Part shown: piece by piece, positions 44,874 through 58,560 of the stretch | How positions within the stretch are numbered: the first letter of the stretch is position 1 | How the letters are laid out: the number at the start of each line of letters is the position of its first letter | From: Limnanthes douglasii subsp. nivea | Lineage: Eukaryota; Streptophyta; Magnoliopsida; Brassicales; Limnanthaceae | Length of the DNA: 64,000 bases | Direction: 5' to 3' | NCBI GenBank assembly: GCA_036936605.1 | Contig: JAUPFV010000001.1 | Location: 154,413,187 to 154,477,186, forward strand | Program-made: the position numbers and the translations under genes | The notes under the pieces: model-generated | Database searches by the model: none | Told to the model about the DNA's origin: nothing | The model's input: the letters and a program-made list of their open reading frames with translations, nothing else

Positions 44874-44948
44874 GACCCACATATGGGGCATCGATCTAGT
44901 AGGACCACTCCCTATGGAAACTGGAAAACGTCTATTTTTTGTGATAGT
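44874..44948 (+). pseudogene. Integrase of copy D, left part before El4
   Basis: After GIQRP of RNase H (44866-44880) the sequence jumps directly to integrase: HMWGIDLVGPLPMETGKRLFF-like, with WGIDLVGPLPMETGKR clear at 44884-44930. About 1.1 kb of RNase H and zinc-binding integrase are missing compared with copy A. El4 starts at 44949, in the middle of the core domain. Confidence 0.8.
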
Positions 44949-45322
44949 TGGTGATGATAAAAACTAAATATATCGTAGTTTAGGAAGTTATTTATTTTGT
45001 GTGGTATTAAAATTTTCGTAGAGAGTGGAGATGGAATAGAGATACTTGTATTTATTAGAAAGATAAAAAAAGTCAAATCCATTTAATGTTGTTTGTTGAA
45101 CTATTTATAGTCTTTGTAGAGCCATATGTCATTTGGGTCGGGTCATATGTTTGGGTTATTCTCACGAGCCCCCAAGCTCATAAGTAAATGTACTAGTAAT
45201 CTAGCTGAGTCATAAAGCATATCGTGTATTCATCCAATTTAACGGTGTGGTATGAACCGCCCTTCTAAGTGAAATCCAACCCTATTTACTATTTTTTACC
45301 TCCAATATAATTCGACCCTATT
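44949..45322 (-). repeat. El4 LTR, left (its 3' LTR)
   Basis: Plus strand begins TGGTGATGATAAAAACTAAA and ends near TTCGACCCTATT. Shared blocks with the right LTR: AAGTTATTTA, TTGTATTTATTA, CCATTTAATGT, AACTATTTATAGT, TCTCACGAGCCCCC, GAGTCAT-AAGCAT. Followed on the plus strand by GGTAGCCATTTTAGCTC, the reverse of a polypurine-like tract. Confidence 0.85.
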
Positions 45323-45724
45323 GGTAGCCATTTTAGCTCTTTCTAAAGTACTTCGGGAGAGCTAACACGTTAAAGAATTTTTTAACCACGTTTGAAGGAT
45401 ATATCTCAAGACTTTTTTTATTGAAAGGTCACAAATTTAGTGGACCTACTGAATGGTTTTACCTTTGGTAATTGAATCTAATACTAAAAGAAAAGAAAGC
45501 AACTATATTTAATAACGCTCTTTAATTATTACTGTCGGTTCCTTTTCCCTAGTAAAACACTCAACTATTTCTTCATCCCCTTTATAAGAGTAATAATTTT
45601 TCACTGTTTCTATTTATAGAGAGAGAAACAATTCTACAATTTTAGAAATCTTTCAATTCAAACTTCATCTTCTTCTATCTTTCTTATCGTTAATTGCTTC
45701 TTTTCAATATTTTTTAAAGTTTGT
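45323..45724 (+). promoter_or_regulatory. Upstream region of El4 accessory gene
   Basis: About 400 bp without a gene between LTR and accessory gene start. CCCTTTATAAGAG at 45578-45590, about 140 bp before the ATG, is TATA-like, and the leader is TC-rich. The distance matches that in El2. Confidence 0.45.
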
Positions 45725-48310
45725 ATGTTCACAGCAAGGACTACGTTAATTAAAGCAGGTTGGCCCAATCTATCCGGATTGGAAGGAGAGAAGAGACAAG
45801 CTAGAATTGCTGTCGAATTACCTGCTTCATCAGGTGGAGTGATTGTGACCGAAATCTCAATAAAAGATAGAATTTCCTCATCTACCAAACCCCAGATAAT
45901 TTTTAAACCTAACCGTCTATCCCAATCGTCTATATCTCCTAATCCAACTATCCGATCAACTAAAATACCCTCAACAAAATAATTTAGCAGTCATAAACTT
46001 TCTTCAACCTTTATTGCCATGAGATCGGACGTTGGGGAAACTACTTCTCGTAGAGTTACCAGACTTTTCTAAGGCTAAGAAAACTTTATTCATTGGGTAA
46101 GGAAATGGAAAATCCAACTGAAATTGCTACTGGTACTAGCAATCCCCCCCAACAAATTCCAACCACAAGAGAAGCTATCACAAGTGAGCTTCCTCCAGAA
46201 GATATTTTAGGAACAAATCCCACAGTTTTGTTAAATGAGCCCCCTTGTATTGAGGAAGAAAAACCAGGTACTCAACCTAGGGAATCAATAGAGAAAAGAC
46301 CACAAATGATAGAAGAGAATATCGATGATAGTGATGAAGACACCCTTTGAAAAACATCGGGTCAAAGTGGGGACACCCAGAAAGTAACACAAGAGAAGAA
46401 AGGTAAGGTTGTTCTGTTGGAATTCCGAACTACTTTCTGAGTGTCTCGTTAAGTGAGTTGGGCCCAATTTTTCTAAAGTTAGTGTAAAGTATCTATTGGA
46501 TTTACAAAGGATATCATATATGTATCTTCATCCATCCGAACTGGATAAGATTCGAGAAAAAAAAATATGAGGATTTCCTTAATCGATCAAAGTATGGCTA
46601 CCTCTGCCTGAAGATACTTCGATAGAGTGCAAGGCTGGAGAGTTGGTTCTTTATACTGAGGTACTCAACTGGGGTCTTCGGTTTACTTTGGACCCAGAAA
46701 TAGTGAGGTACTTCCATTTTATAAAATTGTGTCCCAACAAACTAAGCCCTAACGCCTGGTTTACACTGTTAGCTAGCATCATAACTTTGAGGTTATCTAA
46801 AATTCTGATTCCTATGGAGCAGCTGACTGTTGTGGCCGGTTTGTGTCGGAATGGTAATATTCATTTTTATTATTGCAATACGGGAAATGATTATAAATTG
46901 ATTGATGACTTGCTAGAAGTTGTTAAGCCTTGAAGGAATCAGCTATTTTTTATTAGTGGCTCTTGAAAACGGCAGAAAAATAAAATCTAAACGAATTCCA
47001 AATATGCTAACAAGATATTTGAAAAGCTTAGGTAAGTGTTTCAAGGATTATTTTTTTTTCATATTTTGGCGTTATTATCTCTCACTTAGGATTGAAGTGT
47101 TCTCAAAGCTTTTTTCACAACATTTGGAAGATAGAAAAGCAACTTTTACCAAGTTGAATCAATGGGCCACTGAAAAATGGTCAACTGGATTTTTCAATTG
47201 CTTTACTCCAGGAAACATGGTGAAAGCCCACTTATCGAGGATAAGTTCTCTCTGTGAGCTTTCTTGGGAACAGTTTACCACTCTTCCTCGGTCCTCTATA
47301 ATTTTTAGAATGACTGAGGAGGCTGATGGAAAACTTTATCTACCAACTAGGAATAAGGTTCTTAGTCAACGTGACAAGAACAAGAAGAAGAAAAAGACGA
47401 AAGATGGTCCATCTCAAGCTATTCCGGAACTAGGGAGTGTGGGGCCTTCAGATGAAATCAACACAACTCTGTAAAAGTTGTTGCAATCACGGTAGGAGAG
47501 ACTGAGAAACCATCAGACTTTCTAATTGCTGAAAAGAAAAGGCGTCAAAAAAGGAATAAAGAGGGTCGTGATACAACAGAAGTGAAGACAAAAACAACTA
47601 CAATCAGTTCAGAGATCATTCTCTTATCCGAAGTCCTTTCTTCCATCACCCATATAGAGGTTCCTTCTCAAGAAGAGATGTCTATTAATCCTCCTTCTAC
47701 AGTACTTTCTACTGATGACATGCCATCATTTGAAGGTGATGACCAGCTGGACAACATAAGAAACTTTAATTTCAAATATTTTGAAAAGGCCTTACCTCAA
47801 TCTACCACCGTTGCCAATGTTGTGACGCATGATGGGGACTCTTTTGAAGTGTCCAAAGAACATGATAAACTGGTCCATGCGGTATTAGACCACATAAGGC
47901 CCATTGTTGATTTGGAGAGTCAAGTAAGATCTCAAGTCAACAATATGGTCTCCATTCGAGACAAAAAATCAAAGTTTGAAGAACTATGTCGAGGCAGAGA
48001 AAAACAAAGTTGAAAATTTGGATAAATAAATGAAGATCCTCGACAAAGAGCTAGTTCAAGCCAAATCTGATCATGATCAAATGTAGACTAACTATACCGA
48101 CTTGCAGTCATTCCATTCTAAGGAAATCGGTTATTTAAAATAGAAGTAGACTAAAGACAAATACACTACTCACCATTTATCTGAAGAGAAGACGAAGCGG
48201 GAAAATCTTATTAAGAAGAAACAAGATGAAATTGTTTATCTCAAAAAGACAACATCGGATTTGTTTCACTTGGTCAATGGATCATTCGAATGTTTTAATA
48301 TATTTTAACA
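45725..48310 (+). pseudogene. Accessory gene of El4 (antisense to its pol)
   Basis: It starts MFTARTTLIKAGWPNLSGLE. After a stop the Ser/Thr/Pro-rich region continues (46093-46350). The conserved domain reads LVLYTEVLNWGLRFTLDPEI, YFHFIKLCPNKLSPNAWFTL (46640-46790), matching El2. A GT-AG interval at 47032-47089 leads to exon 2: IEVFSKLFSQHLEDRKATFT, NQWATEKWSTGFFNCFTPGN, WEQFTTLPRSS. Next come a Lys-rich stretch, an acidic region, and a coiled coil (KILDKELVQAKSDHDQM) to about 48306. Several stops and frameshifts. Function unknown. Confidence 0.8.
47032..47089 (+). other. Probable intron in El4 accessory gene
   Basis: AGCTTAG is followed by GTAAGTGTTTC (47032) and a T-rich tract. The interval ends ATCTCTCACTTAG at 47089, before GATTGAAGTG. 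It lies at the same point of the protein as the El2 intron (just before the CFTPGN/AFTPGN exon). 58 bp is short for a plant intron. Confidence 0.7.
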
Positions 48311-48539
48311 TTAATATCCAACCTTGTTTAAGTATGTTTTATTTAAAGGTGATCTAAACTAAATTTTAATCTAATCAAGTTATTCGAAGGGTCGGACACC
48401 TCATTAAAACCTCTCCGTGCCACCAGGGTAGGAAAGAGTATGCCCCTTAATATTTATAGTGAGCTAGAACAAAGTAAATATGTACAAGATACGTTTATTC
48501 TAATTATAACCTTAGATGCTCAACATTCCAAGGGTGCTT
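48311..48539. other. El4 region between accessory gene and integrase ends
   Basis: A convergent 3' region, as at 22223-22689 in El2. It includes GGTCGGACACCTCATTAAAACC and AATATTTATAG. No gene. Confidence 0.4.
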
Positions 48540-49990
48540 CAAGAGGTTGCATTCTTTGTTTAAGAGCTTGTATGTTCATTGCTTGATCTTTTCATATACA
48601 ATGTATGGTCCTTCCTAATTTGGAGCCATCTTTTCGAACCTTGCTTTCCTTGGTATCCAAAAATACTTTTCTTAGAACTTTATCTCCCACTTGAAAGTTT
48701 CTTCTTCTAACTTTAGATGCGTACTTGCATCTCATAAGGCCTTGGTAGTGAATGGTCCTTAAGTGAGCCTATATTCTCTTTTCCTCAATCAGATCCAACT
48801 AAGCCCTTACTGCCACCTCATTATTCTCTTTCGAATAATTCTGAATTCTAAAAGATGGAAGAGTAGCTTCTATAGGTGTAATTTTATCCATTCTATAACC
48901 TAAAGCGAATGAAGACTCTTGAGTAGCTGTATGGGTAGTAGTTTGGTAGACCCATAGTACTTTTTCTAGATAATTTGGCCATTTCCCAAGTTCTTTTTCA
49001 AACCTATTAAAATCGTTCGGTTTTGGCTACCTCAACTTGTTCATTGGTTTGGGATGAAACAGAGAGGATAAAAAATGATGAACTCCTCTTGATGTACAAA
49101 ACACTTCCTCTTAATACTCATGGGAATGCCAAATTTGCAGCATTTGTTAGAAATAATAAAATTTATCACTGGTTTAGATGTTGTCCCTGATAATGGTGCA
49201 GCTTCTACCAACTTTGAAAAGTATTCTATTGCTAAAATGATAGCGCGACAACCCCCCAGAAGCCAGAAGCCATTGGAAGTGGTCCGACTAGATCAAGTCC
49301 CTATCTGTCAAATGGTACCGCTTCAGATACAGATTTCATGGGTATTTCGAGTACATGGATTGCATTTTTGTACTCTTAACAAGGATCGCATATTCTCACC
49401 AAATCTCTAGCATATACCATAATTGAAAGGCAATAGTACCATGCTAACAATTCTCTTATAGTCAAAGCTTTGTAGACGCAATGTGTCGATCTTTCCCCAT
49501 CATGCATTTCTGATAGGACACTTTGAGATTCGTTGGATCCGAGGCAACGCAATAAGGGCTTGCTGATGGATTTTTTTATAAAGAACCCGTCTTAGATCCA
49601 CAAGCCCATGAGCTTTATATTTTACCTTTTTGGCTTAATCTTTGTCTTGAGGTAAGGCTCCATTAGTGATAAACTATTGGATTTCACTTATCCAATCTTG
49701 AGAAGTTATAGTAGATATATGCAAATTTTCTTCCATTATCTTTTATTTTTAGAATTTATGACTATGGAAGGACATTCTTATATAAGGATCCATCGATACG
49801 CTTTGGAGTAGGCTATAGTGGCTAGGGAATCAACCATTGAATTTTCTGATTTTGGGACATGATCATACTTAACATGTTTAAAATTGGTTAAGATCTTTTT
49901 TAATACCTTTAAATACTTTACCAAGTGATCTTTCCTGGTTTCAGACTGCCCTTGTGCTTAATGAATTTCTAACTGTAAATTGCTTAACAA
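48540..49990 (-). pseudogene. Integrase pseudogene of El4
   Basis: Minus strand, from the right: the DLVGPLPMASG motif at about 49265-49300, AIEYFSKLVEAAPLSGTTS near 49180-49240, and the C-terminal RRRNFQVGDKVLRKVFLDTK with GSKLGRTIHC near 48600-48710. The zinc-binding part and RNase H-integrase linker lie at 49410-49980 in degraded form. A plus-strand open stretch at 49120-49410 is only its shadow. Confidence 0.75.
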
Positions 49991-50698
49991 TCAGATTCTT
50001 TTGGTGCCACATATCTGAGCCAATCTCAATCCCGCTATTGTCGCTTCATAATTAGATTCATTGTTAGATGCTCTGAAACTAAAACGTATTATTTGGTACA
50101 TTGAATCCCCAAATGGGGAGATTAGGCAAATACCAGCACCATATCCCATTGTACTAGGTCCACCATCAGTTTGGATTACCCATTCTTTCTCAGGCTTACT
50201 CGTTTGAGCTTCTTCATGAGGCCTTTTAAAGTGAAATTTAACTAAAAAATCAGCCACAACTTGAGCTTTGATTGCAATTCAAGGTGAGCAGTCAATATCA
50301 TATTCTCTAATCTCAACTGACTACTTGGTCATTCGTCACGATATATATGTTTTATGTAACACATTCTTCAAGGGATAAGAAGTTTGAACTGTGATAGAAC
50401 GTGCTTGAAAATATGGCCTTATTTTTCTGGCTGCTGACCAATGCCAAGGCTAATTTCTCCAACTTTAAGTATCTTTTCTCAGCCTCAAACAAGCTCAAGC
50501 TTATATAATAAACATAACGGGGATAGTTATCAATTTCTCGCACCAATATTGCACTCACAACATAGTCCCATGCTGCTGAATGCATATAAAGTCTTTCCCC
50601 ATCTATAGGTTTAAATCACGTTTAGGTGAAGATAGATGTCGCTTGATTTCAAGGAACGCTTGGTCAAAATTTGGGGACCAATTCGAATCTTTGGCATT
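49991..50698 (-). pseudogene. Dual RNase H of El4
   Basis: Minus strand: KDSNWSPNFDQAFLEIKRHL at 50630-50690, then VVSAILVREIDNYPRYVYYI, AEKRYLKLEKLALALV (50352-50585). The archaeal-type domain follows at 50257-49991: MADFLVKFHFKRP, WVIQTDGGPSTMGYGAGICL, ASNNESNYEATIAGLRLAQI. It closely parallels El2 20090-20700. One frameshift between the two domains. Confidence 0.85.
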
Positions 50699-50704
50699 TG
50701 TTAG

Positions 50705-52190
<1,486 letters not shown>

Positions 52191-52199
52191 ACCATCTGT

Positions 52200-53036
52200 G
52201 AAGTCCACAATTTCTTCCAAATGCAAGATTTGAACTATCCCCATGTAGGCTGTGAAAACTGAGATGTAAAATACAGGTCTTTCGCACCTGCTGGTGGGGT
52301 GCTTAGTTCTTTCACTTTTTCCTTGTTTTGTTGAAACAAGGCTCAAGACTTGTACTGCTCGGCAAAGTTCATTCCAAGTTTCACTTCCGCCGATACTGAA
52401 CTCACTTCAAGCATCCACGTTGCCAGATTGTATTTTTCCTTGATCTTTGTGACTCCGGGGATCGCCTCAAAGTATTCAATTATCTTGTGGGAGTGGAGAC
52501 CCAACGGACCAGCATATATCACGTGGCCTCCTCTCTTCATCAACAAGAGCTCATCAAAAGCTTCAAATATATCAATACTGGGCTGGTGAATTATACAGAC
52601 AACAGTTTGGCCCGTGTCCACAGTGTTCCTCACTACTCTCATTACAATTGCAACTGCTCTAGCATCAAGTTCAGTTGTCGGTTCGTCCATGAAAATGATG
52701 GAAGGATTCGCAACAAGCTCCACAGAAATAGTCAATCTCTTTCTTTGATTAGTTGATAACCCAGTTACACTTGGTAAACCCACTATGGCATCTCTTAAAT
52801 TCTCCAATTCCACCAATTCCATTACTTGATCCACAAAACCATTTTTTTGTTGGTTGCTGACTTCTTTTGGAAGTCGGAGGAAAGCTGGGTAGATCAAAGA
52901 TTCTCGTATAGTTACTTGAGGAGAGTGAATGTCATTTTGTTCACAATAGCTGGAAATTCTTGCAAAAGTTTCTTATTTCTTAGGAAACCCGGATATTCTG
53001 ATATCTCCTTCTATATATCCACCTGTCTTTCTTCCA
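52200..53036 (-). pseudogene. PDR-type ABCG transporter fragment (second NBD)
   Basis: Minus strand from 53036: [20 protein letters not shown], a stop, [20 protein letters not shown], then (open 52897-52343) [23 protein letters not shown] signature [11 protein letters not shown], Walker [18 protein letters not shown], and [21 protein letters not shown] stop follows YKS near 52346, and homology continues as [31 protein letters not shown] to about 52200. This is the C-terminal nucleotide-binding domain of full-size plant ABCG (PDR) exporters. Walker A, other domains and any introns are absent. Confidence 0.9.
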
Positions 53037-53229
53037 GTCCAACATGAAATGGTGCTTTGACCCTTAAATCCAACATAAAGTCACCGAGAAGTAGTGAAAT
53101 GCCATCGACGAGCATCCTACAAGAATGAATGAAAACCACGTTAAAACACAACGAATACTTGAGAACCGACGACGATTTTAAGAATAATGGAAGCGTAATA
53201 AGTGACATGAAATGCACTTATCAACAATT

Positions 53230-54240
53230 CTTAAGACTTGAAAAAACTAAGCACATTTGTCTGACGATCTTGAAATGAACCTGTTTAATGTTGTTAACCT
53301 TCATGTCAATATTTGAACTTATTTATTAGTCCGAGATCGATCCATGGCCAACAAAGCATTCAATTAGTACGGGTCAGCTTGAATCCATGTCTCATTTATG
53401 ATATAACCCAAAAATTTATCGGATCGGACACCAAACGTGTATTTTTCAGGGTTTAACTTCAAGTTGACGGCTTCCAAGTTAGAAAAGGTTTCTTGGAGAT
53501 CGGAGATGTGATCCTCCTCTTTATGGTTTTTAACCGTTATATCATCGATATAAACTTCTACATTTCTTCTAATTTGGTTGGCAAATGCCTTATTAACCAA
53601 CCGCTGATAAGTGGCTCCAATATTCTTCTACCCAAAAGGCATTACCTTGTAACAATGAAGCCCCTTGTCAGTGATGAAAGTAGTGTGATCTTGATTGTTC
53701 GGATCCATTTGTATATAATTAAACCCGAAAAAGCATCCATGAAAGATAACAACTTATTTTCGAATGTGGAGTCTACCAATTGATCGATCTGAGGCACATG
53801 AAATTGATCTTTAGGACAAGCTCTGTTAAGATCCGTAAAGTCGATACACATATGTCATTTTCTATTTTCTTCTTGACAAGAACTGGATTAGCAGTCCAAA
53901 GTGAGAACTGGGATTCTTTAATATGCCCTCCCTTAGTCAACCGATCCACTTCCTGAGATATAGCTTCTGATTTTTCTTTAGAATAATCCCTTCTTCTTTG
54001 GACTATCAGACCCGCATCAGATCTAACAGGCAGTTTATGGCTGATAACACTTACATCCTCTTTGCACCAAATAAACACATGTAAATTGTTAGATAAAAAG
54101 AATAATAATTTATACTTCAATCCTAAAGGTAATTTGGATCTCACCCTGATGTTTATTCCTTCTGCCAGTTGATGAATTTTAACTTCTTCAATTGGTATCA
54201 TAACATTATGAGCCTTCATTGGATCATTTATTTCATTTAA
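53230..54240 (-). pseudogene. Reverse transcriptase pseudogene of El4
   Basis: Minus strand from 54240: EEVKIHQLAEGINIRVRSKL, NLHVFIWCKEDVSVISHKLP, EKSEAISQEVDRLTKGGHIK, ANPVLVKK; then MCIDFTDLNRACPKDQFHVP, LSFMDAFSG, and MVNKAFANQIRRNVEVYIDD (YIDD at about 53537-53548), NLKLNPEKYTFGVRSDKFLG. It ends near SDKCA at 53256. The closest match in the window is El2. A few frameshifts and stops. Confidence 0.88.
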
Positions 54241-54720
54241 ATTCACAGAAGACTCTACTAATTGCTATTCTTTCCCAATTTTTACTACTTCCAATATTTT
54301 AGAGCGAGAGAAGTGACATAACATTCCCTTGCCAGTTTTTTACTACTTTGGACGATGCATACTTGACCTCCCACGACATATTTCAAACATTGGTGAACAG
54401 TAGATGCTACTATATGCATCACGGACAGCCAAGACCTACCGATATTGTATTGTATGACATCGGACAATCAACTACTATAAATAAAACCCTTACCACTTTC
54501 TTGAATGTTCAATTCCCTAACAAATCTTCATTCAAACACTCCAATTACATCCGCAGAGCTACCACTAAACCCTACTATAGTTATTTTTTAATGTTAAGTA
54601 ACCAAAGGATATTTCATTTGTTTATAGGTTGATAAGAATAAAATATTTATCGAATGCTTGTGTCAATCAAGATTTTTCATATTTTATTGCCTTCAATCGA
54701 TGCTCTTATCACCACAACAT
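54241..54720 (-). pseudogene. Protease pseudogene of El4
   Basis: Minus strand 54467-54285: QYNIGRSWLSVMHIVASTVH, KYVVGGQVCIVQSSKKLARE. This matches the end of El2 protease. The catalytic half (54470-54720) is present only as scattered similarity. Confidence 0.75.
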
Positions 54721-56693
54721 CTTCATAAGGGCCCGCAATTTCCCTTAGGGCATGCTCATCAAATAAAATAAAATAAGCAGGGTTTTGATAAAGATATGTG
54801 GACATTTTCCCTTCTAACTGGGTCGTTAGACTATTCACGTGTTTTTTTATGGAGAAACTTGATGGTGCAGTTACAACATCTCCCCCAAAATGGTTAAAGA
54901 TTCAAAGTAGCTGCACAGATCAGATACCGTTTTTGTTTTTTCTATTATCACCCCAACTTGATCTCGATCTGGATCATGGTCTAAGTACCCTGAATCTACA
55001 TCAAAGTTTTTCACAATTACCATAACATTCTCTTGTTTAGATGTTTCTATACTTTGCCTTTAAAACATTTGGTGATGTGACATGGATTGTACTTGCACTA
55101 GGTTGGGCACACGTATTAATTTGCATGTTGTCCCCTTGTTTTTTAACAAAAACAAAAAAACTTCACTCTTTGAATCAAGGCTTGCACTTTTTGTTTCAGA
55201 GCAATACAATCCTACGTATCATGGCCCACATCATTGTGGTATCTACAAAAATGAGTGTTCCTATTTTCTCTAGGGGATTGAATTGGTGTTAGCCTTCAAA
55301 AATGCACATCATTCTTGGTTTTATCATATACGGTGGCTACATTTTCATCTAACTTGACAAACCATTTAGGTTGGACCCACTGTATATTCCTTGGTCTAGA
55401 CTTGTTGCCCCTGACTCGATTGACTTTGTCTAGGCCGATGCGATCCCTATCCGGATTCCTTAGGACGATAATTGATTGTAGCTTGAGACTAAGTTGTGTC
55501 TTATGGGATAAAAATTGTGGGAACATATCTATTCTAGCGTGGTACTCTAGATTTTTTAGTTTATTCCGCTATAATTTGCTTGTCGACCTGATTATATAAT
55601 CCTCCATAGGTCATTGATTTCTTCAGGGTAACTGAATCAACCAAATCGCCCCACATTAAACCATGTCTTAAAGAGGAGATAACTACTTGCTCAAAAAAAA
55701 ATCATACAATCCATTATTTGTGTTCACAAAACGACTGATGTAATTTTTTAAGGACTTGTTTGGTTCTTGTGCGCAATGAATGATGGTATCACTGTTACCT
55801 TTGAGCTCTTTAATTCCCACAAACCACCTTCAGAACGCCATCCATAATATATCGAAGTTTTTTATAGATCCTTGTGGCAAACTGTTATATCACTTAAATG
55901 CACTTCTCTTCAAAGTTTGCAAGAAGGTGTGACACAATAGTTTATCATCATCATCATCATCGAAATTTGTCATGAAAGTTTTACACTATTTGAGGTGATT
56001 ATCAGGATCTTGGTAGCAATCATATTTCTCCATTTTAGAGCTATTAAACTTCCTAGGTAGATGCCCATAAAGAATTTTTGAAGACAAAAGTGACTGTCTT
56101 CAATTGTGTCATCGACTAAACATATGAAACTCATCACGAGTGACAAAGATACATGGTTCGGACTTGACGATAAATTGATCACTTAACAAATGCTCAAACT
56201 ATAATATGCAGATTCTTTCACTTTGCCTTGATTTTTTTTCCTTCCTTTTCTATTTCTATCCCTTTTTTTAGTAACCTCTCTTTTTTCTTCTAACGGCCAT
56301 GGTCACTACTTGATGAGGAAGAAGAAATATTTGAGTCAGATTTTTTGGTTGAGTTTCCAACAGAATCTGATGTGTTTAACAACTGCTTACCCCCAATGTT
56401 CCTTTTTTATACCTTTACGAGCTTTAAGGGACTGATTACTTTCATCTGGCTTGTGGGTGTTATCTGGCTCATCAGAACCATGAAATTCAACAGGATACTT
56501 CCCATTTAGCTCTTTGTCTGCTTGTCTTTGAGCCTTTAAAGCTTCAATCTCAGCCCTCAACTGATCACACTTATCTTGCATGATATGTCTTTATTCTGTG
56601 TTATGATTCACATGCGAAGTGTTAGCATGCTTATTATCATTTATTATCCTCTCATTCCAAAGAGGGGGATAGATTTGCATGTCAGGATCCATA
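54721..56693 (-). pseudogene. Gag pseudogene of El4
   Basis: The minus-strand ATG at 56693 starts MDPDMQIYPPLWNERIIN. Then QDKCDQLRAEIEALKAQRQA (56581-56387), comparable to LKLEIEALRAEKAKM of El2. The gag domain lies at 55600-56200 in several frames. IQWVQPKWFVKLDENVATVY, KTKNDVHF is at 55300-55390, matching SWVQPEWFAELKESVATIF of El2. The zinc-binding end and gag-protease linker (54721-55290) are very degraded. Plus-strand openings here are shadows. Confidence 0.75.
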
Positions 56694-56781
56694 CCTCAAA
56701 AGAATTATGATGTACGATCTACAAGTGTGATTCTGAATAATGTTATCCAGACACCTCACTCTCCCATTATGGTCTCCAATT

Positions 56782-57156
56782 TGGTGATGATAAAAACTAA
56801 ACATAGGTTACTTTAGAAAGTTATTTAGTTTGTGTAGTATTAAACTTTTGGTAGAAAGTGGAGAGAGAACAAAGATGTTTGTATTTATTAAAAAGAGAAA
56901 AAACTTCAACCCATTTAATGTCGTTTGCTAAACTATTTATAGTGTTTTTAGATCCATGGGTCATTCGAGTCAGGTTATAGGTTGGGTTTCTTCTCACGAG
57001 CCCCCGGTCTCATAAGCAAAACAACTAGGCATCTAGTTGAGTCATGAAGCATGCTACTTATTCATCTAATCTAATAGTATGGTGTAAACTACCCTTCTAA
57101 GAGAAATCCCGACCTTATTTACTGTTTTTTACCTCTAATATAATCTGACCCTATTA
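56782..57156 (-). repeat. El4 LTR, right (its 5' LTR)
   Basis: Plus strand TGGTGATGATAAAAACTAAA to CTGACCCTATTA. Left of it (56765-56781, minus strand) is the primer-site region AATTGGAGACCATAATGGG, matching AATTGGCGACCACAGTGGG of El2 at the same distance from the LTR end. Confidence 0.85.
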
Positions 57157-57950
57157 GTAGCGGTAAACTATTTTAGTAAATGGGTAGAAGCCAAAGCTCT
57201 CTCTTGTACTCGAGCTTAGGAAATTTACAATTTTAGTCACCATCAAATTTTGGTTAGGTTTGAAATCTCTTAAATCATGATGACGGACAATGGCCCCCAA
57301 TTCCAAAATACTATGGTCACAATATTTTGTAAGCGTTATGAGATCAACCAGCACTTCTCCACCCCCTACTACCCTCAGGCGAATGGGCAGGTAGAAGTCA
57401 TCAATCGAACTGTTTTGGATAAGATAAAAAAAGAAACTTGAGGGCGCTAAGGGAAAATGGCCAGATAAACTAACTCAGGTCCTATACGCATATCGATCTA
57501 CCCCACGAACCACGACATGTGAAACTCCCTTCGCCCTTATTTATGGCAGTGAAGCCGTTGTACCAACAAAAATTATTATCCCAAGTCATCGGATCACCAG
57601 CTATGATAAATTTAGCAATGCTACCAACCAAGCAAACAGTGTGGACCTCATAGAAGAGCGACATGATCAAGCATGTGTGCAAGAATAGTATTACTGAAGC
57701 CTGATGAGAGGCTGCCTCAATGCACACCTTTAACCCCTTAGTCTGCAAGTAGGGGACATGGTTATGAATAAGATTTTCCAAGGATCCGGTGATAAAGCAA
57801 CTGGAAAGTTAGGACCAAATTAGGAAAAGGCTTACACCATCATTTCCACGGGATACAGTGGAGCATACCGCCATGCAATGTAGAGGGCCACACTTGGATA
57901 CCCTTGGAATATCAGTCACTTAAAATTGTATAGCCAGAAGTTTTAATTTA
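57157..57950 (+). pseudogene. Integrase of copy D, right part after El4
   Basis: It continues the core domain from 44948: AVNYFSKWVEAKALS at 57160-57205, MMTDNGPQFQNT near 57278-57315, HFSTPYYPQANGQVEVINRT near 57352-57410, LEGAKGKWPDKLTQVLYAYR, and the C-terminal part (LQVGDMVMNKIFQGSGDKAT, YPWNISHLKLY) ending near 57950. Frameshifts separate the segments. Confidence 0.85.
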
Positions 57951-58560
57951 GAGATGCACTTTTTCCCCCATGATGGCGCAATAGGTTTTTTAATAAGGCA
58001 TCGTACTTCTAAATATTTACTTTAATGAAATTTTACTATTTTTGCCAACAAATGTGTTTGTTTTAAGCTTTCTTCGTCCTTACAATTGCGAATGGGTCAA
58101 TGACCACGCCTACGAGCTATGCAAGGGGCCATATTGAGCCCAGACCATTGAGTCCATTAATGTGAATGGGCTAATTGGCCATGCTTACGGGCTACGTAAG
58201 GGCCATACTGAGCCTAATACTTTGTATCGAGTATTAATAAGCGACTGATCTAGTATCAATCTCTTGATGGGCCGCATAATTTTTAAAACGGTCGCGTCGT
58301 GAATAAGCTGAGGATCAAGTCTCACTCAAAGCTACACAATGAACCATACTGAGTTCGACCTTGTAGGGATCTATTATAGCGTGACATAATTATTAAACAC
58401 ATGTCTTGCCATCAAGCCAGGTCTCTAATAAACAAAACAAAAGGGAAACTAAGGAAAAAACTAATGCACTTTACCATCTAAAAAACACATAACATACATC
58501 ATTATTTTCACTCCTACAACACACAAATTAAAACGTTTTAGTATTTAACTTGTAAAATAA
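57951..58560 (+). repeat. 3' untranslated region with sub-repeats (copy D)
   Basis: The motif GGGCTACG-AAGGGCCATACTGAGCC recurs: 58093-58142 (AATGGGTCAATGACCACGCC...), 58162-58214 (AATGGGCTAATTGGCCATGC...) and a degraded copy at 58330-58355 (AAGCTACACAATGAACCATA). The spacing of the first two is about 70 bp. The same array is found in copy A at 6630-6900. No gene. Confidence 0.7.

Noticed and set aside
49120..49410. 96-codon plus-strand reading
   Set aside because: It is the reverse of El4 integrase, which shows DLVGPLPMASG on the minus strand at the same place.
52200..53036. Functional ABCG transporter gene
   Set aside because: Only about 280 codons of one nucleotide-binding domain remain, with stops; there is no Walker A, membrane domain or gene start, and it is inside a retroelement.
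54798..55599. Several plus-strand readings of 63-94 codons
   Set aside because: They lie opposite El4 gag, whose WVQPKWF motif is on the minus strand; composition is hydrophobic and motif-free.
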